This document shows, in pieces, positions 13,001-26,100 of a stretch of DNA of 64,000 nt (position 1 is its first letter; each line of letters opens with the position of its first letter). The DNA comes from Embiotoca jacksoni (Eukaryota; Chordata; Actinopteri; Embiotocidae): positions 3,990,122 to 4,054,121 of the forward strand of contig JAKOON010000027.1 of the NCBI GenBank assembly GCA_022577435.1, read 5' to 3'. The notes below the pieces were generated by a model that had not been told where the DNA came from, ran no database searches, and worked only from the letters and a program-made list of their open reading frames with translations. Made by a program: the position numbers and the translations under genes.

Positions 13001-16000
13001 TAAAAACTGTCACTTTTCAAGACTGTAAAACTACGTGATGATAATGGAACAGACAAATAAAAAAAATAAATAAGAAAATGACTCCTGTAAGAAAGTTCCC
13101 ATTTGCGGTTTGAGTACAAAAGTAGTTTAAAAGCAATGCCTCCCAGAAAAACAGCAAATGAATGAAAAACTAGAAATGACCTTGAAACATCCAAAATCAG
13201 TAGTATGGTGCTCTAAATGAACAAACAATGATGTTTAAAAGATGATAAGATGACAGTTAACCCTCCCGTTGTCCTTGGGTCAAAATGACCCGCAGCTGTG
13301 TTCAACCAAGTTCTATTTTATTTTCATATTTTCTGGGATCATTGGTGACAAGGAGGCTGTGAGGGTTTCTTTAAAGAATGATGACCAATGATCCCAAAAA
13401 AATATAGAAGTAAAATAGAACTTGGTTGAACACAGCTGCGGGTCATTTTGAACCAAGGACAACGGGAGGGTTAATACAGATATTTATCACATAGAGAATC
13501 CATTTTGCAGCCAAACACCTTTCACTCGCACTCATCTGGGTACCTGTTCAATACAAATACATTCACACTCATGCATTGGCCGGCTCAGACAGTACAGTAT
13601 GTGACGCTCGGACTGGAGCAGGAAGAGAAAATGAGGACGCTCAGGCAGGCAGACGAGCCCCGAGAACGAACTGACCTGCAGGCAATTTGTCTCCAAGCCC
13701 TGGGAATGGCACACAGCATCACAGTGAAGGCACAGGATGCCAGGACGGAGAAGAGGCAGAGGTACAGCACACCCTCCACCCCGTCGTAGCACACCCCCAC
13801 CATTGAATCCAGGTAGTCCTATAAAGAGGTCAAACGCAGAACGTAAATACAAAGAAAACAGAAAACGGACGAACAGTGTGCTCGTTAAGTCTTTCCCTTA
13901 GACAGACAAAATGAGCCAAAAGATGAAAAAGCACTTAGAGCATCGGTGTGTGTGTAAAACATATTCTTCATTCATGTATTTCTCATTCAGTGTGACATTC
14001 GATTTCATTTCGTGCACGAGTCGGGAAACCAAACTAACACGCCAGAAAAAAAACGGCTCGGAAAAGTCATTAAATTAGAAAATCTTTCTGTTGTGCCTCT
14101 CTCTGCTCGGTTCCCAGTTCCACTTTCATTTTCTAGTGCTGAAATCCAGCATGGCCACTTACTCTCAAGTTGACCTAGTTGTGCTGCTGTGATGCCAATT
14201 AGGGTGCAGTGAACAAACCTTGTTGAGTCCCCTGCAGTCCAGCAGGGCGGTCAGCTGGTGCAGACTGGCCTCCGAGGAGTTGAGCAGATGCTGGATACCC
14301 AGCAGGTCTCTCTGCGGAGAGGGTCACCACATCACGGAGAAACACTTATTTATACCAGAACATCCCTCTGGTACTATTCTCCTGAAGCATTTCGACTCTA
14401 TTGTACCATTAAACGTCTCAGTTTGGTGTTTGTGTGTGTGATACCTCAGCTGTAGGAAACAGAGGCACAGCGAACTGCAGCAGACCCTGGATCTGGATCT
14501 GCATGGTGGTCAAGGACCTCTGGAAGATGGTCAGGGGCTGCAAACAATGAGGTAAGGTTGAAGAGCATGCAAATGAAGTGTAGCATTGATCTTGTTGGAG
14601 TTTCAAGAGTAGAATTATAATGGATGAGTCTGCACATCACATAGAAATCAAATGTTCGAAGGCTGTTCGATGGAGGTATTTAAGAATCACATGATGTCCA
14701 GCTGCAGTATTTTTTAAAGGAATATGCAAACGTTGTGTCTTTTCATGAGTTTCCCATGTTTTTAATTCGGGACACAAATGCGATCACATGTATGACACGT
14801 GTTCACCACACGCTGCAACATTCGATAACATGAGGAAAATATGTGGAAAACTTTTCACGTGGGGAATCTACATGGGCTTCACACATTAAACCATGCAAAT
14901 GTTCCAAAAACACATGTTTCCCATGTGCACATGTGTGTTGTCACATTTGTTTACATGAGTTTTTGCACATGTGAAATTAATGTGTTTTTTCTGAAAGGGA
15001 CAAAATGAAAACACGTGTTTATGTTAAAAGCATAATATTTGACATGATGGATCTTATAATTTCATTTATTAGTGTATTTTAAAGGGACCAAATAAATCTA
15101 AATCAAAAATAACAAGTGAGCTGGACTTAGGCCTAAACTGAAGTGTTAATTCAGCTGGGCTTGGCAAAAAGATTTACTTCACTGCCACTCCAACTTTCGG
15201 ATTTAACTAATGTTTTCTTAGAAACATTATTTCACTCCTAAATGTAAAAAAAAAATAAAAAAAAATCAGATGCTGTCAACTTAAAAGCTTAAAAAGCTGC
15301 AGCCCAAAAGCAGGACGAGCTTACCTGGCTTTATTAGATGGTAAACCAAACTCAAAGACGTTAGAGCGTCACAGATGATTTTTCAATGAGAGGAAGCAAT
15401 TCAGAAAAAGTTTACAAATGACGACCACTTAAATGACTTTGGCACTTTTGCCCCTGTTTTATAGTTCCTTGAAATTATACACGTTTTTGTCTTAAAAACA
15501 AAACATTTCCATTCGAGTATTCTTCATACTGTAAGTTACATGTCAAAAAGTCAGATTTAGCCAAATATATAACTGCGTTTGGATTTTGTAGGGCAGTTAA
15601 ATTTATGTGAAATGTTTATTCTGCGGTTTGTCACTGAAGTCTTGCAGGTTAACGTTCTCACCAGCAGGGGGCAAAATACTCCTCCACATTCAGCACTATA
15701 TAACTGCATACTCTCACCTGGAAGGCAGCACCTTTTACCTTTTTTTTTTTTTTTTTTTTTAATTAAAACTGAAGCATAACCATAAGTGAATTAATCTGTC
15801 ACATCTCTCCAAAGTAAAAGTGTATCTTCACAGTCGTCTAACCTAACAAGAGGAGCCTGGGAACCCCTCGGCCTGGGGCACAACTTTAAATTGAAACAGG
15901 ATACGGTCAATTACCTCAACTATCCATAAATGTAATTGCTTTCCTCTGATCTGATTTTTTTTTTTCTTTCTTTTTTCTGGATCGACGTGACTCTTCGTGG

Positions 16001-17504
16001 TTGAACGAGCTCACTGCTGCACGATGTAATGGCCTGATCAGATTTGGCTTTTTTTTTTTCTTTTTCTTTTACTTTAGCTTGTTCTCAGCCAAATAAAGTA
16101 CAAAATAGGGCAGAGGACATGTATGGAGGAGGACAGTAAGAAAAGGAGAAGAGATGATAAGAATAGAAAAGAAAGAGTTGGCACAGGAGTTGCCCACAGC
16201 AATGAAATACAGGGAGCACGGTGTGTGTGTGTGGGGGGGGGGGGGGGGGGGGGGGGTGACGACTAGAGGGCATCGATACGGTGGTGCAGCCTACGAATAC
16301 GTGAAGGTGTGAGATCGAGGAAGAGAAAGAGGGGAACGCTTGTGTGTTTGCCAATCAGTGGGAGTTCCTGTATCTGCCAGCTCGCTCGTGAACTTTTGCA
16401 CCTTTTGGTTATCTGAATGGCGAGAGAGAGGAGCGCTGACTTTGTCTACCATGGCAGGGTGACGCTCGTCTGCCCTCCGCCGCAGCGCTTCCTCGGGGCA
16501 TGTCTACGAGAGCCGGATAATGAGAGCGGAAGCTCTGCCGAGGCCGCGGCGCGTATAGAAAAGTGACTTAGCTGCAGTCTGATGTCAGCGGGGAAGTCAG
16601 CCCCGTGACCCGAAACGGGAGTCTTTTAATACATTAACACATACAGTTGAAACATACTCCAAATTGCCCAAACGTGTACAATATAAACTCTCAGATTCCT
16701 GGAAAAATTAGTGAGGACCTTCTGTGTCCTCAGCTGTAGCTGAAGGGCGGCTTCAAGACAAAATGTTAAAACAACATTCAGCCAGGTAAGCTCTGTTTTT
16801 AGCCAAGTCGACAACCTATACTCTGCATATCAGCAAATTTACCATCCATTGGTTCAAACACGACATCACGTTTCCCTACCTGCTGGAAGGGGTTGGAGAG
16901 CGTCTGGTTGCAGTAAAGGTAGTAATGGACGATATCTGTGGAAAACAGAAAAAACAACAACAACAGGCTGATTAAAAGCTGTGTGCCCCATTATGGAACA
17001 GCTCCATTATAGCCTCATTATTCACAGTGACGCTCACCAGCAGCGATGATGCCTTTTGTTTGACTCATGATGTACTTGTCAGGGGACACGCAGAAGTCGC
17101 TCGTGCCCTGAAATTAAACCCCCAAAAAAATAAACATTCAGAAAAGGAAAGAATCAGTTTGTCAAATATAAAGTAATCTACCGGATATTAATACTTGACT
17201 AACACTTTTTTCACCAAGCTGAATAATAACAACTATCATCTTCACACTTTTTGGCGACGGAAACAAGGTAATAGGGCTGCTCTTATAATCCACTCTAACG
17301 TGTCTAGACTGTCACTCAGAGCCGCTCTCGCTTCGTGCTAACAAGAATCCTTCCTCTGCAAAATAACAAAAGTGATGAGTCTCCTGCGATGTGAGCTGTC
17401 TGAATGCTAAATGTCCCCCGGGCTCAGGACAAACATCCCGAGCGGAGCTTCACCTTCTCTGGTGGGGGGGGGGTTACGCTAATGAGCAGCGCGCACGCAC
17501 ACGC

Positions 17505-17569
<65 letters not shown>

Positions 17570-17854
17570 TGAGATGCAGCGAGCAAAGTTTCTTCTCAGC
17601 TAGTTTGTGAAAAAACAAAGGATACTGAGAGGATCTGACATTCAGGAGGAAGAATTCCTGAACAGTGAGTCACAAAAAAAAAAATAAATAAATAAAAAGC
17701 AGTCCTGACTTCCTGCTGTCGGCGATTAGCAGTTCTACAAAGGGTGGTTTAATTACGCAGTAATTTATTGTGCATTCTAACTGTAGCCTCCCTGCACACT
17801 TTCCCGTGCAGATACACAAACATCTGTCAGTCAGGGAGGCACAGAAATATCAAG

Positions 17855-17924
<70 letters not shown>

Positions 17925-20339
17925 ACGCACACACACACACAACCTGTAAACACAGACTGCAGCCGCACACGAAGATCCAAACAAACACAGCGTCTCCACA
18001 CTAAACCACGCCGGGGTTGTTGTTCCACTGGATGCGGCGATGATGGTTTGACATCATTAAAACACAGCAAACAAAACGCGTTCTCGGTACAAGAGACATG
18101 CCGCGGCGTGGATGTAAAGCGAGGCACGGCAGGTGGCGAGTTCTCCCACGTTTCCCTACAGGGGCACCGGTTCACTTTAACGATCAGCTGACAGGTAGCG
18201 CTGCAAACACGTATGAATTCATGTCATTTAGCCCTGCAACCAACTGCTGACTGGTCTAGTGCGTAAACAGTCTGCAGCCTCCAAGAATGACTAGATGAAA
18301 CAAAACAAAATGGACGACTTGTGTTCACATTAGTCACCAAGTCAAGAGTCTGAGGTTTAACGTTACGAAAAGAAAAACAGAAAAGTGAAATAAGAAGAAG
18401 TTCGGCGTTAGATTTCAGTTTTCTTATCGTGTTAATCTCTTATTTCCGTCATGCACTGTGCTGTTTTATATCGTGTTTTGGTTTTAGACAGCTGGTTCTG
18501 GGTAATTATTTTTTTTTTTAGACATTTTACAGTCGTAATAATTCTTCAAAAAATACACTGACAAGATTAAATAACTATTATACGATTGTATGTAATGTGA
18601 TTGGTCATCGAGAGCTGTGTGGAGTCACAGCGCGGTACATCCACGCACACACTCCTCTACTGCTACTCTGTAAAGCCTGATATCTGATACGTGCCTAGGA
18701 TATGGTCACTTTAACACCTAATACAGAAGATACACATCCATGAACACACACAATAAACGTATGGACAGCGACAGATCGCTCGTGTAATTGCTTCGTTCAC
18801 AGCCGTTACGATGTTTTTACCGTCAGGCGGAAAGGCCGCTGCGGTCCGGTCGGGGTCAGCCTGAGAAAAACGCCACAGAGCGGACGAGCTTACGTAACAC
18901 GCCGAAGTAATTGCGGTGATTTTTAAAAAAAATTTTTTTTTGCAAAAGCGCATGCCGAGAGAACAACACGTAAGAACGACGCCCGTGAAGTCCTTCGATC
19001 ATCGAATGGAGACGCAGAACAAGGGGAACGCTCCTTGACCTTTTCCTCTGCTGCTTCTAACAGGCAACAATTCCCATTTATACAAAAAGACAAAGATGTG
19101 AATCTAAAGGACAGATTAGCATGTCGTTTATTGGATCCTTTCATGCTCCCTAAAGGCCAGACTCTCAACTCGCACAGGAGGAAATTAGTGGCTGAATTGC
19201 TTTGACATTTTCTGTGGATATTCGTGTTCTGCGGAGAGGAAACCGTTTTTGATTTTGATTATCTCTTTGCTTTTGATCCTCACGTCTGCATTTCCACCTG
19301 AAAACAACATGTCAAAGTGGAAATGAACTGCGTGTGCTGAACATTGCGTGCTCGCAGAGGTTTGTTGTGTCGGTCGATAAGCAAACGAAGACCGCGATCG
19401 AGAGGAGACCTGTGAAGGAGAGATTAAACTGGAAGACGAAAAGAAAAAAAGGAAGGCGAACCCAAAGGCTAACGGATCGAACCTCTCGCTGTTTTCGACT
19501 CGATGCTCATTATCTCCAACTTAAATTCACACAACAATCCTCCACAGCCTTCAGTCACAACGCAACACCCCGACAACAAACCTGAGAAAAATAGCGAACA
19601 CGCCGGAGGCAGGTGAGTCAGGCACAGGCGCTCACTCATCCATCTCATATTCCTCGTTTCCAAATGTTTCTCACTACTTTTCCATATCACAGATTCTTCA
19701 CATCTTCATGTGTGGCTTCTTCTTCTTTTTTTTTTGAAGCCGTGGGATCATGATAGAGCAAAACTGAAATTATTCACGTTTGAAAGCTGCGATTCGATTC
19801 CTGTTGGCACATTTGAATCAAGTGATTCGGGCCGTATAACGATGCTGACAAGGTGTGGGTTTGGGATTACGCTCTTTTGTGGCTCTATTTTTAGCCGTGT
19901 GCCGTTTGACGGCGGAGATCAAAAGCGCACGAGGCGACAGATCACAACTAAGATCAGAGGATTTTGAGATTGGGCAGCGAGGAAGCCGCTAAAACCTTTG
20001 GAGATGACGCTGCATGGCTGTAAGAGCTCTTTGTTGCTCGCACGTATTTCACAAAGAATAATTGAAATTTAAGCTAAAAAAAACATAAATCGGGGTTAGA
20101 GATGATTGGCTGACATATTTTTAATGAAAATGAGTTCATGCAAATGCAACAAACTGCAGCAGCTTCGTGTTTTGTTAAAAAGGCGCACGTGTGTCTGAGA
20201 GAGTAGGAAGAAACTGCAGCGATGTCATTGGTTGACTGTTGCTTTCCATCCTTATGTAATGAATTCATATACACATGCAAGTTTATGCACAACAGCACGT
20301 GTGTGGCTTCATGCATACGGTGTAAAATCAACCACCCCG

Positions 20340-20400
<61 letters not shown>

Positions 20401-23069
20401 CTGAAAGCCATTTCTCCAAGTGCAGTGTGCGTTCAAGTTAAAGCCATTCATCACTCCTGTCATCAGGTTTGATAAGAATTGATTGCCGACCGGTTTGTGT
20501 TCGTTTATATCGGTGGCGAGTCAGTCAGTCAGTCAGAGGTGAGAAAGGGCAGCCGCTCACCACGGCGGTGGCGAGGTCAGCTCCCAGAGAGGTCCAGCTC
20601 AGGATCAGCATCAGCACTCCGAACACCATCATCCTGCAGGGACACAAAGCAGCAGCAAGGTCGCAGTGAAACTCAGTACAAGTCCGTTCAGATGCAGATT
20701 AACTGGAGCCTCCGAGGACACGACGACTCAGTAAAGCTATTCATCCAAATAAATAACCGAGTGATTTGCAACACTTGACCCTCTTTCAGGTAGGTGAGTA
20801 TTTTCCAATAATTAATCTATCTTATGGAGACAGAGTATTGTATTCTTATATGACATCGTTTGAAAACCAGGAAGTGACTCAGGCTTCGCATTTAAATGTG
20901 CGATAATTTACTTTTTGGCCACATGGTGGCAGCAGAAACAAGCAGTAATCAACAGACATATCAACACCTTTTAAGTAGATTATGGTCAATTTTGCAAATA
21001 ATTGGAACAATCATTTTGGTCTCCACTCATTGAAAAATATATCATTTAGCGGGTAAATGTTGTGTCAAATGTTCTCCAGAATTACTTATACTACATTAAT
21101 GACATAAAATATGTATTGTAATTGTTTATGCTGGACTTTTCATACAACATGAGGAAATAAATAGACATAATTGCCATAAACTGACGGAAAAAAAAAAAAA
21201 AACATTAACAATATACTCATAAACAAACATATACAAATCTTACAATGTGTAATCTTAAAAATGACTACAGTTATCACCGGGGAGAATCATGACACATCAT
21301 AAGTCATTTTCTTGAAAGAAATGCTATTGAAAGGAAACGGCCTGAGTCCCGAGGGGAAGGAGTGCTGATCTCATCGGCCTGTCATCAACAGAAGAGGTCA
21401 GAGGTCACGTTCGTCTCCGTGGAGTCGATTCTGCAGCCTCGACAGACAGCTGCAGCAGCGTCACGGACCGAGGAACGAGCAGCGGCGCTCATCCGCTCCG
21501 TTGGTCTACATCTGATTACAGCCCCCCGGCTGGATGGGTGTTCCCGCACCCGTGAGGACATACAAAACAAATTTTTGGTTTTGTTTTACGGTGAGCTCCC
21601 CCCCTGACTTTCTCGCTTTCATCAGAAAATGACATCAAATGTACGTGACCATAGGGGTTGAAATCTCTGCAAACAGGGAAGCGGCGGTGTGTTCGTCTGG
21701 GTCTATACGGTGATAGAGAAGAGGATCGATTCCAATTTAAAGGATGACGACGGTCCTATCATCGATCAGGTCTCGTTAGGGTGAAATAATCTCCAGAAAA
21801 TCAAATAAACTCCTGCTGATTCGACCACTGTGGCGCCTTCCAGACGCTCCAGCACGTCACCAGACTTTAAATATGACTTTTTTTCTCCATGCATGCTCAC
21901 GCTCGAGGCCAGCCAACCCTCCAACACCTCCCCTGCTAATCCATTTCACAATGCATCGAGGAGATACCGAGCTCCCAACATTGAATTTACAAGCGACCAC
22001 AGTCCTTTTTTCCTTTATCTTTTCCCTCTTTATATATATATATATATATATATTCCCTCGGCCGTCTCTCCGTCGTATCTTTTCAGTGCCGTCGACCTTG
22101 GTATCAGATTGTCTCCTTCCCTCTGTCTGACACGGAGCCTCTCACTGAGCCCCGACGCCGAATGATATAGGAAAGACAAGGAGGCTTCACACACTCCTAA
22201 TCTTAATTTAAAATCGAAAAAGCAGAACTGATGCAAAAAGTTGCTCGACTGCCTGACTGGCTCAGTGTGGTTAACTGCAGTAATGTCTTTTTGCATCTGC
22301 ATATGTTCCCATGGCAGTGTTTTCTTCCGAGAACAACATAGAATAGAGCCATTTCTGTTTCTTAAAAAGGTTTTAAGGGATACAAGAAAATATTTTCTGG
22401 CATTTTTCTTGTAAAATAATGAATATTAATAATGAAAGAAGTAGATAATCTGAGCAGAAGAAATTCCTGCTGGTCAAATCTAATGTCAACGCTAATGCTC
22501 TACGTACTTGTGTACTAACACTCACTATTTTGAGTGCGGAAGTGCGTTCACACTCAAGTACAGAAACATGCGGTGCACTTCAAGTGTCAGGATGATGCGC
22601 TCAAAACGATCCCAAAACAAAGGGATTTGGGGATTTTGCCAAGCTCGAGCCTATTTGACAGCGTGTTGTGCGACACACACATGAGCTACAAAACAGATAC
22701 ACAGAGTAACAGGAACTCGGGTGTAAATCCTGACGCAAAGCACATCAAGTGAAAAAAGTTGCCGTGGCCACTGAGCAGGGTGGATGATGCTGCAGAAAAC
22801 GCATCCAGAGACGAGGTCAAGTCAGTGGGAATTAAATCAGAGCGGGGGAAGTGGAGTTTTCTTTTCAACTGAAACATCTCTGGCTGTTTACAGGCAGTCT
22901 GCGGGAAAACATATGGAAAGTAAAAAAGGGCTTTCTCGTCGCTACACAAACCATCATTATACTTCCTAATTAAAACTGAGTGAAATGAAAGTGATGTGAC
23001 CTCAAAGCAGGATTGCAGCAGACCTGGGAACTCGCTGCCAATGCCAATTAGGGTGTTATGATAATCACG

Positions 23070-23100
<31 letters not shown>

Positions 23101-26100
23101 TTCTAATTTTGGCTTCTGCATTGTGATTGCCATCTCTGAGAGCATCAGTGACTAATTTAGAAAGCACCTTATTATATCGTGTTTATGCGTCTTGAAGAAA
23201 TCGGAGCAATTCTCTTGCAGATTGTGACGTTGACATCAGGAATTTCTTAATTATGAAGATAATAACGGCCATATGGTCTTTACTGAATTAATGAGTGTTT
23301 GGCTACTTTGATTTTTTTTCTTTCTTAACAAAACACTTATTATGTGTTTGTGAGGTAACTGCATACTTGTAAAATCCCTTGAGAGCCGTCAGCAATATTT
23401 TCAAATTTTGAAGAGATAAAGTTTAATAAATCATCAAACTACCCGCCTCTTACCCAAAACTGCGACCTGGATATTCAGGTCCTGTACTGGAGCTAACACT
23501 TCTGCTGACTCATTGAATATTAAAGAACTGTGTCATCTACGTCCATATGGATTCTGCACTTAGTCCACTGTGTTAGAAGGTCATTCATATTGTATATGTG
23601 CCAAAGTACAAAGGTCCGAGTACACTTCCCTGAGGCACTCCATAAATATATGAGACTTGGATGTTAAACTCCTTCTTTGAGACCAGATTCAAGCATTTTA
23701 TTGCATTTAGGCCATACCAAGCAATATTTTAAATTCATATAAATCATATAACTGATGTGCAATATACCATATATCCTAAGAAATTTACAATTAACAAGGT
23801 ATTTTTTTATGTGCAATAATTATGTTTTTTCTTTACATTTCACTGTATAGGTCAACGTGTATATATTTTGTGTGTATAGCTTGTTTGTTTGTGTGGAATT
23901 ACACCTTGTTTTTAGTTTAAATTTTTTTTTTTTTAAATTTCTATTCTATTCTTATTTTATTGCATGCATATTTGTCTTTTTTTTCTTTCTGTGTACTTAT
24001 CTTTTCCCACCTGTATTCTGAAGCTGTTGTGAAATCTAAATTTCCCCACTAATAAAGTCTTATCTCGTGAAAAATTTCTAAAAACCTAAATACCACTCAT
24101 AGGATGCTGCTATACGTATTATCTGTGCAACTGTCCATACTTCAGTTATCTCCCCGATAGTAACGGATACATTGAATACATATGCTGTGACAGGAGCAAC
24201 ATATCTCCGGGGCTGTTTCCACCTTGCATCAACATGCGTCCCGGCCAGATCGGATCCCAGGTGGCCAGCTTTAAGCCGTCCGTTCCCACCTGGTCCGATG
24301 TGTGCCGGAAATTACACGAGATAAAGTAAAAGAAAAAAAAAGAAAAAAAAAAGTCAACCCAGAGGAGGCTTTAGGGAAACGAGCCTCATGTCTGTGTTTT
24401 AATTCACTAAACAGATGCTTTAGTTTGAAGTAAATCTCTACAGCTTTGTGTGCAGTTCAGCTGCGCTCGCAGAATCACGCAGGAGATTTTATCTGGTAAC
24501 AAAAATAAATAAAAGAGGAGGAGGCAGAGAAGTTCTAGTAAACGGAAGAAAAAAACAACAACAAAAAAAGCCAAAACTAACAATCCTGCTGTAACGTGAC
24601 GGTAACCCGTGGAAGAACCGGGTCAGAAACAAACAGGAGCTGCATTTCTTCTTTATTGATATTCAGATGACGTCAGCTGCGTAGTCTTCCAGTGTGGCCC
24701 GGGATGGATTGAGGACGCACTACGTCCACACCTCAAAGAGAAACACGGTGTCCCAGACCGCCTCCGTATGTGGTCTGATGCAGATCGGATGTCAAAGCGT
24801 CCACACCTGTACTTTTTGCTGACCACGTGCGATCCGATCTCACCGGGGACGCATGCTGAAGTCAGGTGGAAACGGCCCATCGGGTAACTCGGCTCCGTCT
24901 CGTGTCCCAGAAACTCCCGGTCATGTAAACTTTTTCGTTCTGAGCCTGCGAACTACTTCAGGCAGTCCAACGTGCGTTTTGTTGCCACACTCGCGCGACA
25001 CACTCCCCTCGCTATAACAAACATCCAACGCACCCTTTTGATCAGGCGGACTTTAAGTCCCCCCCCCCCCCCCTCTCCTCCCGGAACACAAATTAAATGT
25101 ATTGTCATTGAATATTTTGGCAAATATGTTCATTAAAAACCTTTCTTCATCATGTCCATAAAAGTGCAATTAAGTGGAAATAAGTAGTATTCAAAGCAAA
25201 ATAACGATTAATGATTAAGAGGGTATGTTTGATATGTGCATCACTGAGGCGCGTGAGAGCAGAAGCAGACCTGAGTTGGGCTGCCTGAACTAGATTGCAG
25301 CCTCTGCTCCGTTTTGCTGAACTTTTACATTTTCCTCACATCTTCGGCAGTTTGAAATCTGGACATTCAAGGTTTCCTGAGCAGCGCAGTCCTCCCCTGT
25401 AAAACTGTTTATTGCTTTTCACGCGGAGCTACAGCTACCTGCTTGTTTTCTTGCTCGTATATTCTTTCTCATGACAACCTTTAATGATTCCCGCCGTCCA
25501 GCGAAGTGATTTTCCTCCGTCCTTTACTTGTACTTTTGGGGACCCGCGAGCGCTTGCAATCCATGAAGTTACGTTTTGAAAAGGGCTGATGCTGCGTTTT
25601 AAGAAACCTAATAGTTTCTGTGTAATGTACTCTGGTTTTGAGGTGCCAGTTTTCTGCCATCACCCCAGAAAAAAAATAAGTCCTTCAAAAAAAATACAAA
25701 AAACATCCAAATAAAAACTGCTGACAGCAAGCTTTAAGGGGTGTCGCTCGCTGTCTCACGTGCGGGTGTAACTCCTTGTCTGAGCTGTTACTGTGTGTCA
25801 TGAAAATACACCCAGCCAGCCGGTTAGAAGTACAAGAAAGAGCCTGGTGGGTCCTCCAGAGTGTAATTTGCCTCCAACCACTTCCACTCTGCTGGAAGTG
25901 AGCATCCCCTCGGGAGCGCAGACATTCTTGACATGGGCTCATCTTGTGTGTGCTGAGGGTGGTTAAGAGGGTGGGGCGGGGGGGTTGATGGTTGTGGTTA
26001 GTGCAGCTCAAACCCTGAACTGACTGATTGAGAGAGACAGAAGGGTGCTCGGCTGAATGAGAGGAAGCTCGCGTGGATTTCATGCCCCGTGAAAGCTCCT

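Larger units (their letters stand above)
14538..16879 (-). other. ttyh2: ttyh2 intron 8 (2,342 bp)
   Basis: Contains a stretch rich in CACGTG and CACATGTG words (about 14745-15000) and a GT-then-G tract (16221-16256). No exon was recognised. Confidence 0.8.
17108..20560 (-). other. ttyh2: ttyh2 intron 6 (3,453 bp)
   Basis: Carries three long CA tracts (17491-17568, 17856-17941 and 20341-20400), all UG in the pre-mRNA. Nothing else was recognised. Confidence 0.8.

Noticed and set aside
14192..23055. A 15-base word (ATGCCAATTAGGGTG) present at 14192 and 23041
   Set aside because: One or more shared 15-mers are expected by chance in 64 kb; the flanks differ.
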